Assembly: GCA_965243625.1 (NCBI GenBank)
Contig: CBDEVI010000002.1
Coordinates: 1,674,001-1,738,000 of the forward strand
DNA: 64,000 nucleotides
Reading direction: 5' to 3'
From: JAJECS01 sp965243625
GTDB lineage: Bacteria; Chloroflexota; UBA11872
The notes beneath the pieces were generated by a model. The model did not search any database. It saw only the letters and a program-made list of their open reading frames with translations, and had not been told where the DNA came from. Positions 45,495 through 54,220 of the stretch are shown one piece after another (the first letter of the stretch is position 1; each line of letters opens with the position of its first letter). Both the position numbers and the translations under genes were made by a program.

Positions 45495-46069
45495 TCGGCT
45501 ACCTGGAGGGCCTGGTCATCCGCACCGGCGACGACTCACTGGTGGTCAAGGTCCACGGCACCGGACTGGGGTTGGAAGTCGTGGTCCCGGCACGCGCGCG
45601 TCGGTCGCCCGGGCAGCCGGTGGAACTCCACACACACACCCACATCGCGTCGGACGGGGCGATCCTTGCCGGCTTCGGGTCGGCGCAGGAGTTGGAGATG
45701 TATCGCCACCTGCTCGACGTGAGCGGCGTGGGGCCGCGGATGGCCGTGCGAGTGCTCACCAGTCATCCGGTCGACCGCATCGTCCAGGCGCTCGACGACG
45801 AAGACCCCCGGCCGTTCCAGGCGGTGTCAGGCATCGGGCGCAAGCTGGCCAACCGCATCATCCTCGAGCTGCGGGGCAAGCTGGTTCCCGAGCCGGGGAT
45901 ACGACTGGGGCCGACGGGAGCCGACGAGGCGCTCGACGCGCTGGTCGGGCTCGGCTACACGCGCGTCGAGGCGCAGCTGGCGCTCGAGCAGATTGCCGGA
46001 GAAGACCTTGACGTGGCGGACCGCATCGCCGCGGCGTTGCGCATCCTCGGCATGCGGGTCACAACGTGA
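45491..46069 (+). CDS. ruvA: Holliday junction DNA helicase subunit RuvA
   Basis: 192 residues, with an OB-like N-terminal domain (MIGYLEGLVIRTGDDSLVV), helix-hairpin-helix segments (SGVGPRMAVRVL and SGIGRKLANRIILEL) and a C-terminal three-helix domain that contacts RuvB. It overlaps ruvC by 4 nt and ruvB by 4 nt. It holds the junction for branch migration. Confidence 0.94.
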   Translation: MIGYLEGLVIRTGDDSLVVKVHGTGLGLEVVVPARARRSPGQPVELHTHTHIASDGAILAGFGSAQELEMYRHLLDVSGVGPRMAVRVLTSHPVDRIVQALDDEDPRPFQAVSGIGRKLANRIILELRGKLVPEPGIRLGPTGADEALDALVGLGYTRVEAQLALEQIAGEDLDVADRIAAALRILGMRVTT

Positions 46070-47100
46070 CCGAACGCATCGTCGCCGCCGATGCCGGCGG
46101 TGAGGATCGCGGCCTCGAAACCACCCTCCGTCCCGTCAGCCTTGCGGACGACGAGTTCATTGGACAGCCGCGCGTCAAACGCGGCCTGCGCTTGATGATC
46201 GCGGCGGCGCGACAACGCGGCGAGCCCATCGACCACATCTTGCTCGCCGGTCCCCCCGGTCTGGGCAAAACCACCCTGGCCAACATCATCGCCACCGAGA
46301 TGGAGGGCCGGCTCCACGTCACGTCCGGGCCGGCGCTGGAACGTCCCGGCGATCTCGCCGCCACCTTGAGCAGCATGGAACCCGGCGAGGTCCTGTTCAT
46401 TGACGAGATTCACCGGCTTGGCAAGACGGTCGAAGAGATTCTGTATCCCGCCATGGAGGACTTCGCGCTGGACATCGTGGTCGGCGCAGGCAAGCCCCAT
46501 GCGCGCACGTATCGGCTCGACCTGCCGCGATTCACCGTCGTCGGCGCCACGACGCGGCACGGCCAGCTCACGCCGGCGCTGAGCGATCGCTTCGGCGAGT
46601 CCTTTCGGCTCGACTTCTACTCGCCCGACGAGTGCGCCCAGATCGTGCGGCGCTCGGCGCGAATTCTCGGCGTCGAGGTCGTGCCGGCCGGGGCCGCCGC
46701 CATTGCGCAACGGGCGCGCGGCACGGCGCGGGTCTGCAACCGGCTCCTGCGCCGCGTGCGCGACTTTGCCGAGGTCGAGGCGGACGGCGTGGTGACCAAA
46801 GCCGTGGCCAACCAGGCGCTCGAGGACATGGGTGTCGACCCCCATGGCCTCGACAGCATGGATCGACGAATCTTGACCACCATCATCGAGTCCTACGCGG
46901 GCGGGCCCGTGGGACTCCAATCCCTGGCCGCCACGGTGGCCGAGGAAGTCACCACGCTTGAGTCCCACTACGAGCCCTACCTGCTGCAAGCCGGCTTTCT
47001 CGCGCGGACGTCCCGCGGTCGCGTCGCCACGCCAAAGGCGTACGAACACCTGGGGTTCACCCGGGGTGACTCCGGGACGCAGCAGGGCGCGTTGCTCTGA
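46066..47100 (+). CDS. ruvB: Holliday junction DNA helicase subunit RuvB
   Basis: 344-residue AAA+ motor. Walker A AGPPGLGKTTLANI, Walker B VLFIDEIHRL, sensor 1 GATTRHGQLTPALSDRFG (with typical arginine finger) and a C-terminal winged-helix region ending about QAGFLARTSRGRVAT. GTG 46066 overlaps the ruvA TGA. With RuvA and RuvC it is the complete junction-processing set. Confidence 0.95.
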   Translation: MTERIVAADAGGEDRGLETTLRPVSLADDEFIGQPRVKRGLRLMIAAARQRGEPIDHILLAGPPGLGKTTLANIIATEMEGRLHVTSGPALERPGDLAATLSSMEPGEVLFIDEIHRLGKTVEEILYPAMEDFALDIVVGAGKPHARTYRLDLPRFTVVGATTRHGQLTPALSDRFGESFRLDFYSPDECAQIVRRSARILGVEVVPAGAAAIAQRARGTARVCNRLLRRVRDFAEVEADGVVTKAVANQALEDMGVDPHGLDSMDRRILTTIIESYAGGPVGLQSLAATVAEEVTTLESHYEPYLLQAGFLARTSRGRVATPKAYEHLGFTRGDSGTQQGALL

Positions 47101-47107
47101 CGCCGAC

Positions 47108-47383
47108 GTGCCCCGCCTTCTGGCAACGGCGTATGGCCGGGTGCAGGGCGTCGCATTCAGATTCTTCGTCCAAACGCACGGTCGGCGTCTCGGCCTGGGC
47201 GGCTACGTCCGCAATCGAGCCGACGGCTATTCGGTCGAAGTCTGCGCCGAGGGCCGTCGGGAAGACCTCGAATCACTGCTCGGGCAGTTGCGCGTCGGCC
47301 CGCCCGGTGCGCGCGTGGTGCAGGTGGACGTCGAGTGGCCGGCGGGAACCGGTGAATTCACGAGCTTTACGATTCGAACCTAA
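47108..47383 (+). CDS. Acylphosphatase
   Basis: 91 residues. The phosphate-binding loop YGRVQGVAFRFF (Arg) and GGYVRNRADG (Asn) are the two catalytic parts of the family. It hydrolyses acyl phosphates such as acetyl or carbamoyl phosphate. GTG 47108 lies 7 nt after the ruvB stop, so it is in the same run. No other start fits; the longer upstream reading is an overlap shadow of ruvB. Confidence 0.9.
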   Translation: MPRLLATAYGRVQGVAFRFFVQTHGRRLGLGGYVRNRADGYSVEVCAEGRREDLESLLGQLRVGPPGARVVQVDVEWPAGTGEFTSFTIRT

Positions 47384-47392
47384 AATGCAGGA

Positions 47393-48625
47393 ATGCGCAC
47401 GGAGACGGAAATAGCGTCAAGCCCGGCCGTCCGCGAGACCGAGCCCTACCGCGGCATGCAGCGGCTCGCGTGGGTCGCGCTCGTCGCGTCACTCGTGGTC
47501 TTCGTTGCGCTGGCGGTCTTTGTGCCGCGTGGGATTGGCGCGGCGCTTGGCCTGGTGCAAGAAGCGCGGGGCAGCCAAGCCGTGGTCCTGGAGGGGACCG
47601 TGCTCTTCCAGCCGCCGGCAGCCGCCACGTGGCGTCAGCTCGCGCCGACGGCCGACTTGTCCGAGGGAACGCGGCTTCGAACGGATGACCGCTCCCGCGT
47701 GCTCGTGAGCCTCCCGGATGGGAGCACCCTGCTGCTCTTCAACGAAACCGAGCTGGCCCTCCAGCGCATGCAATTCGGACGATTCAACGAGCGCTCGCAA
47801 GACTCGGTCGTGCGCCTTTTCACCGGGCAGGTGCGCATCGGCGTGAGCCGGCACCCGCATATCCCCGACCGCGCGATCACCGTGCTGGTCGACGACGGTC
47901 GACTGGACCTCGAGGAGGGGAGCTACCTCGTCGAGCGCCCGGTTGAAGGGCCCAACCGCGTGGCAGTTCGCGTCGGCGAGGCCAGTGTGATCCTTGGCAG
48001 CCGCTCGCTTCGCCTGACCAGTCACTCGCGGGCGGAATTCAGCATGACCTCCGGCCTCGTTGGGCCGCTGCCGATCGAGCGAGACCTGATTCAAGACTCG
48101 CTGTTCGCCACCGACATCGGCAACGGGCCGTGGTGGAGCTTCTTCGACACCGAGGCCGGGCCGGCAGGCCGAGTTGAAGTCCTCGATGGCACGCTGCGCT
48201 TCGTGCGCTCCAGCGAAGGCGCTCCGATTGATCGGCACGGCGAGGGTGGCGTCATGCAGCTGCTCGACATCGATACGCGCGATCTCATGACCCTACGGTT
48301 GCGGCTGGAAGCGCGTACGGACGCGCAGAGCTTGTCCGGCGGCGGCACAGCCGGCACCGAGTATCCGCTGATGGTTCGCCTGGTCTACGTGGACGATCAG
48401 GGCGGCGAGCAGATTTGGGGCGCCGGGTTCTACCACCAGAACAATGAAGGTCTCAGCGTGAAGCTGGGCCAGCAGGTTCCCCAGGGACAGTGGACCACGC
48501 TCGAGGTGGACAATCTGCTCGGAGCCCTGCAACCGCCGCCCGTGAAGCTGCGCCGAATCGAGTTGCTCGGCAGCGGCTGGGAGTACGACTCCTCGATTCG
48601 CCGCGTTGAAATAACCGGGCACTGA
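47393..48625 (+). CDS. FecR-domain membrane protein
   Basis: 410 residues. A single N-terminal hydrophobic segment (about 24-46) is followed by a FecR-like domain (about 55-170: LRTDDRSRVLVSLPDGSTLLLFNETELAL), then a beta-rich region of unknown type with galactose-binding-like strands. The bulk is probably outside the membrane. No sigma-factor partner is nearby, so iron-transport signalling of the FecIR kind is not implied. ATG 47393 has AGGA upstream. It lies between acylphosphatase and acpS. Confidence 0.75.
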   Translation: MRTETEIASSPAVRETEPYRGMQRLAWVALVASLVVFVALAVFVPRGIGAALGLVQEARGSQAVVLEGTVLFQPPAAATWRQLAPTADLSEGTRLRTDDRSRVLVSLPDGSTLLLFNETELALQRMQFGRFNERSQDSVVRLFTGQVRIGVSRHPHIPDRAITVLVDDGRLDLEEGSYLVERPVEGPNRVAVRVGEASVILGSRSLRLTSHSRAEFSMTSGLVGPLPIERDLIQDSLFATDIGNGPWWSFFDTEAGPAGRVEVLDGTLRFVRSSEGAPIDRHGEGGVMQLLDIDTRDLMTLRLRLEARTDAQSLSGGGTAGTEYPLMVRLVYVDDQGGEQIWGAGFYHQNNEGLSVKLGQQVPQGQWTTLEVDNLLGALQPPPVKLRRIELLGSGWEYDSSIRRVEITGH

Positions 48626-48632
48626 GACGACC

Positions 48633-49013
48633 GTGAGCGGCCATCGCGTCCGCACCGGCGTCGACTTGATCGAGATCGAGCGCATCCGCCAGGCGCACCA
48701 ACGCTATGGCCAGCGGTTTCTCAACCGTATCTATACGCCGGTCGAGCAGGCGAGATGCCGCGGGCGCGCCGACGAGCTGGCCGCGCGCTTTGCGGCCAAG
48801 GAGGCCGTGTCCAAGGCGCTGGGCACGGGCATGCGCGGCGTGCTGTGGAAGGAGATCGAGGTCGTGAACGATCCGCGCGGCAAGCCGCTCGTGCGCCTCT
48901 ACGGCGCCGCCGAGCGGCGGGCCGCCGAGCTAGGCATCGCCGATCTCGACATCAGCCTCACCCACAGCCGGGATCAGGCCATCGCCTTCGTCGTGGCGCT
49001 CAGCGGCCCGTGA
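48633..49013 (+). CDS. acpS: Holo-ACP synthase
   Basis: 126 residues. RTGVDLIEIERI (Mg-binding Asp) and RFAAKEAVSKALGTG (Glu and Lys) are the active-site motifs; ISLTHSRDQAIAFV ends the fold. It attaches phosphopantetheine to acyl carrier protein. GTG 48633. Its TGA overlaps the GTG of the next gene. The pairing acpS-nnr is common in bacteria. Confidence 0.94.
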   Translation: MSGHRVRTGVDLIEIERIRQAHQRYGQRFLNRIYTPVEQARCRGRADELAARFAAKEAVSKALGTGMRGVLWKEIEVVNDPRGKPLVRLYGAAERRAAELGIADLDISLTHSRDQAIAFVVALSGP

Positions 49014-50557
49014 CGCGTCCGCGGGCGGTGGTGAGGACATCGGGAGCGGCCTTCGATCGCGTCGTGAACGTCGCCGGCATGCGGCGGCTGGAGTCGGCGA
49101 CCGCGCCTGAGATTGACTTGATGCATCGCGCGGGAACCGCGCTCGCCGCCGCGGTTCACCGCCGCGTTGGCCCGTTGCGCGGGCGCGTGATCGTGGCCCT
49201 GGTGGGTCCCGGCGACAACGGCGGCGACGCGCTCATCATGGCGCGCACGCTCGCGCGCGGAGGAGGCGCCGTCGTCTGCTGGACTTCGCGGGAGCGTTCC
49301 GCCGATCCGTTGGTGGACGCCGCCCGCGCTGCCGGCGTGCGCTGGCGTGTTTGGTCGGGCGACGCGAGGCCGTTTGCCCGCGATATACACGGGGCAGCCG
49401 CTGTCGTGGATGGGCTGCTCGGCATCGGCAGCACACCGCCGCTGCGCGGCCAGGTCGCGGAGATGCTGCGGGCGCTGCCGGAGGTTTCCGGCCAGTTGCG
49501 GCTCGCCATCGACATCCCGACCGGCGTGGACGCCGACACCGGACAAGCCGACCCCATGGCATTTCGCGCATCCGGCACGCTTGCCACCGGCCCGATCAAG
49601 CTCGGCGCCGTGCTGCACCCGGGCATCGACTACGCGGGAGCGGTGGAGGCGCTCGACATCGGCCTTGCACCGGAGATCGCCGCGTCGGGCGCCCCGCGAA
49701 TCATCGATGCGGCCACGGTGCATGCCCTCGCGCCGGCGCGACCGCTCCACGGGCACAAGGGTACGTTTGGCCGCGTGCTGATCGTGGGCGGATCCGCTGC
49801 CTATCGCGGCGCGCCCGCCCTCGCGGCCCTGGCGGCTCAGAGCGCCGGAGCCGGCGTGGTGTCGGTCGCTTCCGTGGAGGCGTCGGTCGGCGCCTGCGCG
49901 GCCGTGGCGCCCGCGGCCACCTTTCGCGTGCTGCCGGCGAACACCGACGGCTGCATCGGCGCATCGCTGGACGCCATCGAGGCGCTGGGCGAACCGACGG
50001 CGCTGCTGGTCGGTCCCGGCCTGAACCGGAGCCCAAGCAGCGATGCATTAGCCCGCGACCTGGCGGCGGACGCCCAGCGCGGCGTCCCGACGGTCGTCGA
50101 CGCCGACGGGCTGAACGCCCTCGCCGCCGAGCCCGCGCGGCTCGGGACGCTGGGTCCGAACGCGATTCTCACCCCGCACCCGGGCGAGATGCGCCGCCTC
50201 CTCGACCTGGCCGAGACCCCGCGCGGAGCCGACATGATGCAGGCCACGCGCGAGCTTGCAGCCCTCAGTGGTGCAGTCGTCGTGGGCAAGGGCTCGCCCA
50301 CGTTCGTCGCCGCGGACAATCAGCTCTTCCTCCTTGCCCGGCCCAATCCGGCGCTGGCCGCGGCCGGGTCTGGTGACGTGCTTGCCGGCGCCGTGGCCGC
50401 GCTGGCCGCGCAGGGCCTTCGCCCGCTCGACGCGGCGCGTCTCGGCGTGTGGCTCCACGCCCGCGCGGGTGAGCTTGCCGGCAACCGGCAGGTGGCGGGG
50501 GTACCCGTCGAGAGCGTGGCGCGCCACCTTGGCAACGCGTTGGCCGAGACGCTGTAG
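49010..50557 (+). CDS. Bifunctional NAD(P)H-hydrate epimerase / ADP-dependent dehydratase
   Basis: 515 residues. The N-terminal YjeF domain (about 15-225) epimerises damaged NAD(P)HX (VGPGDNGGDALIMARTL). The C-terminal carbohydrate-kinase-like domain dehydrates it (GHKGTFGRVLIVGGS, ILTPHPGEMRRLL, NPALAAAGSGDVLAG). GTG 49010 overlaps the acpS TGA, fixing the start; the frame is open upstream only by chance. It repairs pyridine nucleotide cofactors. Confidence 0.93.
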   Translation: MTRPRAVVRTSGAAFDRVVNVAGMRRLESATAPEIDLMHRAGTALAAAVHRRVGPLRGRVIVALVGPGDNGGDALIMARTLARGGGAVVCWTSRERSADPLVDAARAAGVRWRVWSGDARPFARDIHGAAAVVDGLLGIGSTPPLRGQVAEMLRALPEVSGQLRLAIDIPTGVDADTGQADPMAFRASGTLATGPIKLGAVLHPGIDYAGAVEALDIGLAPEIAASGAPRIIDAATVHALAPARPLHGHKGTFGRVLIVGGSAAYRGAPALAALAAQSAGAGVVSVASVEASVGACAAVAPAATFRVLPANTDGCIGASLDAIEALGEPTALLVGPGLNRSPSSDALARDLAADAQRGVPTVVDADGLNALAAEPARLGTLGPNAILTPHPGEMRRLLDLAETPRGADMMQATRELAALSGAVVVGKGSPTFVAADNQLFLLARPNPALAAAGSGDVLAGAVAALAAQGLRPLDAARLGVWLHARAGELAGNRQVAGVPVESVARHLGNALAETL

Positions 50558-50591
50558 CGGGAACCCGCGCAGACCGGCGCCGACGATCGAC

Positions 50592-51266
50592 TCAGCTCAG
50601 CGACGACCCTCGATTGCGGCCGTTGCGTCCGTTGATCAGACCGGCCCAGGCCGGCAGCCGTCGCTCCGTGCCGGCGACGATCCGTCGCATGTTGTCGATG
50701 TGTTGCGTAAACATGAAGAACGCGAGCCCAGCCGCCAGCAACAGGTCATAGCCCGTTATCCAACCACCGACGGCGTAGAAGATGACCGCGCCAAAGAGCG
50801 CCGTCAGGGAGCCGGTCAGCGAACCCACGGAGACGTAGCGGCTGATCGCCGCCGCCAGCAATCCCGCCGGCAGTGCAATCGCCACCACGATCGGAGCCAT
50901 TGCCGCCAAGCCGCCGACCGCCGTGACTACACCCCGGCCGCCCCGGAGACGCAAGAAGACGGACCAATTGTGTCCCGCGACGGCCGCCGTCACCGCCAAC
51001 ACCGGCACGATGGAGTCCTCGCCAAAGATGAGGCGGGCCGCCAGCCCGGGCAGAAATCCCTTCAGCAAGTCGCCGACGATCACCAGAGCGGCCGGTCCGA
51101 ACCCAACCGCGCGCATGACGTTCGTGGCGCCCGATCGACGGCTGCCTTGCGCAAACACGTCCACGCCGAATCCGACCCGGCACACCAGGACGCCGAATGG
51201 AACCGAGCCGACGAGATAGGCGCCGAGCACCATGCCGATCGCGCCCAGGATTTCGCCCACGGACAT
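50592..51266 (-). CDS. plsY: Acyl-phosphate:glycerol-3-phosphate acyltransferase
   Basis: 224 residues with about five hydrophobic segments. Motif 1 is RRSGATNVMRAVG (in place of GSGNPGATN), motif 2 AGHNWSVFLRLRGGRGVVT and motif 3 around GDLLKGFLPGLAAR. It makes lysophosphatidic acid at the inner face of the membrane. ATG 51266 (MSVGEILG). It is 89 nt downstream of der on the same strand; plsC is one gene further, so both acylation steps are here. The altered motif 1 is a little unusual. Confidence 0.88.
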   Translation of the reverse strand: MSVGEILGAIGMVLGAYLVGSVPFGVLVCRVGFGVDVFAQGSRRSGATNVMRAVGFGPAALVIVGDLLKGFLPGLAARLIFGEDSIVPVLAVTAAVAGHNWSVFLRLRGGRGVVTAVGGLAAMAPIVVAIALPAGLLAAAISRYVSVGSLTGSLTALFGAVIFYAVGGWITGYDLLLAAGLAFFMFTQHIDNMRRIVAGTERRLPAWAGLINGRNGRNRGSSLS

Positions 51267-51355
51267 GTGGCAGCCCTTTCCGCCGCGTGGCGCCAAGCTT
51301 GAAATGGGGCACGTTGCCTGTCAACCCGCCGACTCGGCCGGCCGTCGGCGGCGTG

Positions 51356-52678
51356 CTAGGACGGCCGCAGCCGGATGACGATCGGCGTGCCGTCGAATCC
51401 GAACGCCTCGCGCAACCCGTTTTCCAGGTAGCGCACATACGAGGGATGCACGTTCTCGGGCCGCGCGAAGAACGTCACAAAGGACGGCGGGCTGACGCCG
51501 ATCTGCGTGGCGTACTTGAAGCGCGCCTGGCGTCCCTTACGACTGGGCGGACCGCGCCGGCCGGCCCAGCCTCGCAAGAACCGATTGAGCGGACCCGTCG
51601 CCACGCGTGTTTGCCGGACTTCATGCACCTGGAGCCCGGCGCTGACGCTCGCCGGCACGCCGCGCCCGGTGAGCGCGGAGGTGTGCAGAAACGGCGCCTC
51701 GGGCAGGAAGTGCAGGACCCGCTCGAGGTGGAAGTCGACCTCCTTGCGGCGCTCCGGGTCATGCAGCATGTCCCATTTGTTCGCAAGCACGACGATGCCC
51801 TTGCCGGCCTCGAGCACGAGCCCGGCCACGTGCGCGTCCTGCGCGGTTGCGCCCTCGTGCGCATCGACCACCAGCAGGCCCACGTCACAGCGCTGAATCG
51901 ACCGCACGGCGCGCAACACGCTGTGGTATTCCACGCCCGAGTCAATGTGACCCCGGCGCCGAATGCCCGCCGTGTCGATCAGCCGGATCGACCGGCCCTC
52001 CCACTCCAGCAGGGTGTCGATGCTGTCCCGCGTCGTCCCGGGCGCGTCGTGCACCAGCGCCCGCGTCTCACCCAGCAGCGCGTTGAGCAGCGACGACTTG
52101 CCGACGTTCGGGCGACCCACAATCGCCAGTCGGGGCAACTCGTCGGGCTCACCGGTATAGGCCACGGCCGGCAGCCGCGCCGCCACGGCGTCCAGGAGGT
52201 CCCCGGTCGCGGTGCCGTGCATCGCGGAAATGGCCGTCGGTTCGCCCAGGCCCAGCGCGTAGAACTCGCCGGTGTCCAGCCGCAGATCCATGTGGTCGGC
52301 CTTGTTCACCACGAGCAGGTGCAGCCGCTGCCGCTTCAGCACCTCGCGCGCCACGATGCCGTCTAGCTCCGTGACCCCGGTCTGGACGTCCGTGACCACC
52401 AGCACCAAGTCGGCTTCGTCGGCGGCGGCTCTGGCCTGCGCCACGGCCGCCTCGGCCACCGGCGCCGGGTCGTGCCAGGCGATGCCCGCCGTGTCCACGA
52501 CCGCAAACGCCCGTCCGCGCCATTCGAGCTCGCCGTAGATGCGATCCCTCGTGGTGCCGGGCTGCGGCTCGACCACCGCCGATCGCTCCCCGACCAGCCG
52601 GTTGAACAGGGTGGACTTGCCGACGTTGGGCCGCCCGATCAGCGCCACCAGCGGAAGCTGTCGATCGCCGTCAGGCAT
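51356..52678 (-). CDS. der: Ribosome biogenesis GTPase Der (EngA)
   Basis: 440 residues with two GTPase domains: GRPNVGKSTLFNRLVG near residue 15 and a second GRPNVGKSSLLNALLG near 180, then the KH-like C-terminal domain. It is needed for assembly of the 50S subunit. ATG 52678 (MPDGDRQLPLVALIG); the stop of plsC overlaps its start by 8 nt. Part of the cmk-plsC-der-plsY operon, an order common in several phyla. Confidence 0.94.
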   Translation of the reverse strand: MPDGDRQLPLVALIGRPNVGKSTLFNRLVGERSAVVEPQPGTTRDRIYGELEWRGRAFAVVDTAGIAWHDPAPVAEAAVAQARAAADEADLVLVVTDVQTGVTELDGIVAREVLKRQRLHLLVVNKADHMDLRLDTGEFYALGLGEPTAISAMHGTATGDLLDAVAARLPAVAYTGEPDELPRLAIVGRPNVGKSSLLNALLGETRALVHDAPGTTRDSIDTLLEWEGRSIRLIDTAGIRRRGHIDSGVEYHSVLRAVRSIQRCDVGLLVVDAHEGATAQDAHVAGLVLEAGKGIVVLANKWDMLHDPERRKEVDFHLERVLHFLPEAPFLHTSALTGRGVPASVSAGLQVHEVRQTRVATGPLNRFLRGWAGRRGPPSRKGRQARFKYATQIGVSPPSFVTFFARPENVHPSYVRYLENGLREAFGFDGTPIVIRLRPS

Positions 52679-53378
52679 CGGCCGATCCTTCGCTCGTGTC
52701 GGCATAGACCCCGCGCAAGCGTTCCGGCAGTAGCGCTGCGAGCCGCTGCATGATGTCTTCACCGACCTGGTCGAGCACCTCGCGCGTGACTCGGCCCGTC
52801 GGCACGTCCGGCTTCAGCATTGGACCGACGCGCACATCGACCCGGGGACGGCCGCGCACCATCCGCCGCTTGAGATTCAGATCGTCGGCGCCCCAAACGG
52901 CCACCGGAAGAACGGGCACGCCGCTCTTCACCGCCAGGTACGCCGCGCCGGGCAAGGGTCGCTGCAGGCCCCGTCCGCGGCTGCGCGTGCCCTCGGGAAA
53001 CATTCCCACCGTGCCGCCCTCCGCCAGGATCCGCAGCAGCATGCGCAGCGGGCGCATGTCCAGACCGTCGCGGCGGACCAGCACCGCGCCCCACCAATGC
53101 CACAGCAGCGCCAACGGCGCGACTCGGTAGAGCTCCTGCTTGGCCACGAACGTGGTCGTGCGCGGAACATAGGTCCCCACCAGGATCGGGTCGAAGTTGC
53201 TCACGTGATTGGACGCCAGGATCAACGGGCCGTCCGACGGCACGTGCTCCAGCCCGCGGACGTGCATGTCGAAGAGCAGCGGAAACAGGAAAAAGCGACC
53301 GAAGGCTCTCCCGGAGAGATAGGCCCACATCGCCGGGCGCGGTGTGTCACGCGCTTCCCACTCGATTTCAGGCCTCAT
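52671..53378 (-). CDS. plsC: 1-acyl-sn-glycerol-3-phosphate acyltransferase
   Basis: 235 residues. SNHVSNFDPILVG (HxxxxD catalytic motif) and FPEGTRSRG are the classic blocks. It makes phosphatidic acid from lysophosphatidic acid at the membrane. ATG 53378 lies inside the end of cmk (11-nt overlap) and the stop lies inside the start of der, so the three are coupled. Confidence 0.93.
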   Translation of the reverse strand: MRPEIEWEARDTPRPAMWAYLSGRAFGRFFLFPLLFDMHVRGLEHVPSDGPLILASNHVSNFDPILVGTYVPRTTTFVAKQELYRVAPLALLWHWWGAVLVRRDGLDMRPLRMLLRILAEGGTVGMFPEGTRSRGRGLQRPLPGAAYLAVKSGVPVLPVAVWGADDLNLKRRMVRGRPRVDVRVGPMLKPDVPTGRVTREVLDQVGEDIMQRLAALLPERLRGVYADTSEGSADA

Positions 53379-54075
53379 GGATCAACCCCCGCTCGGTCAT
53401 CGACGCTCTGATGGCCTCCACCACCTCGGCCGGCGCGCAAGCATCGGTGGAAATGATCACGGCGTCGGACGCGGCCCGCAGCGGCGCGATCGATCGCTGC
53501 GAGTCGATGCGGTCCCGCGCCAGCAGGTTCTCGCGGATGTCGGCGATGTCCATCTGGCCCCCGGCGTCCCGGCGTTCTTGCCAGCGACGCTGGGCGCGCA
53601 CCTCCGGGCTGGCATCCAGGTAGACCTTGAGGTCGGCCTCGGGGCATACCACGGTCCCGATATCGCGGCCCAGGGCCACGATGCCGCCCTCGCGGAGCGC
53701 CTCGCGCTGGGGCTCGAGCATCGCCGCTCGCACTTCGGGAATCCGCGATACTAGCGACACGGTGCGATCCACCTCGGGGCTGACGAGCGCCTCGGTGATA
53801 TCGCAATCCCCATCGAAGGTCCGCGCCGCGAACTTCCCGGACGGGTCGGCGGCAAAGCGCAGCCGGAGCGAGTGGGCGGCGGCCAGGGCATCGTCCGCGC
53901 AGTCCGGATCCCCGTCCGCGCGCACCGTCGCCAGCGCCACGGCGCGGTAAAACAGCCCGCTGTCCAGGCACAGGTAACCCAGTGACTCGGCCAGCATGCG
54001 CCCGACTGTCGTCTTGCCCACGGCAGCCGGGCCGTCGATGGTGACAATGGGACCCCGCGCGGCGGGAGCGCTCAT
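53368..54075 (-). CDS. cmk: Cytidylate kinase
   Basis: 235 residues. P-loop IDGPAAVGKTTVGRML, typical of CMP kinases with GPA; DGLFYRAV-like segment (DSGLFYRAVALAT), and GRDIGTVVCPEA. It phosphorylates CMP and dCMP. First gene of cmk-plsC-der-plsY. ATG 54075; the stop lies within plsC. Confidence 0.93.
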   Translation of the reverse strand: MSAPAARGPIVTIDGPAAVGKTTVGRMLAESLGYLCLDSGLFYRAVALATVRADGDPDCADDALAAAHSLRLRFAADPSGKFAARTFDGDCDITEALVSPEVDRTVSLVSRIPEVRAAMLEPQREALREGGIVALGRDIGTVVCPEADLKVYLDASPEVRAQRRWQERRDAGGQMDIADIRENLLARDRIDSQRSIAPLRAASDAVIISTDACAPAEVVEAIRASMTERGLIHEA

Positions 54076-54107
54076 GAGTGTTTGCCGCTGCGCGACGCCA
54101 CCCGTGC

Positions 54108-54113
54108 AGTATA
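54108..54113 (-). promoter_or_regulatory. Candidate -10 box of the cmk operon
   Basis: TATACT on the minus strand (AGTATA on the plus), about 33 nt before the cmk ATG. No clear -35. The 145-nt divergent gap 54076-54220 has no gene. Confidence 0.3.
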
Positions 54114-54220
54114 TGGGCCGCCCCGGAAGCCGACGGTCCGCCGGGCGTCACGGTCGGCCAGGGCCATTCGTTGCGCATGTGGCTCGATCCCGTGCCCGCG
54201 GGCCGTACACTCGGTGCTCT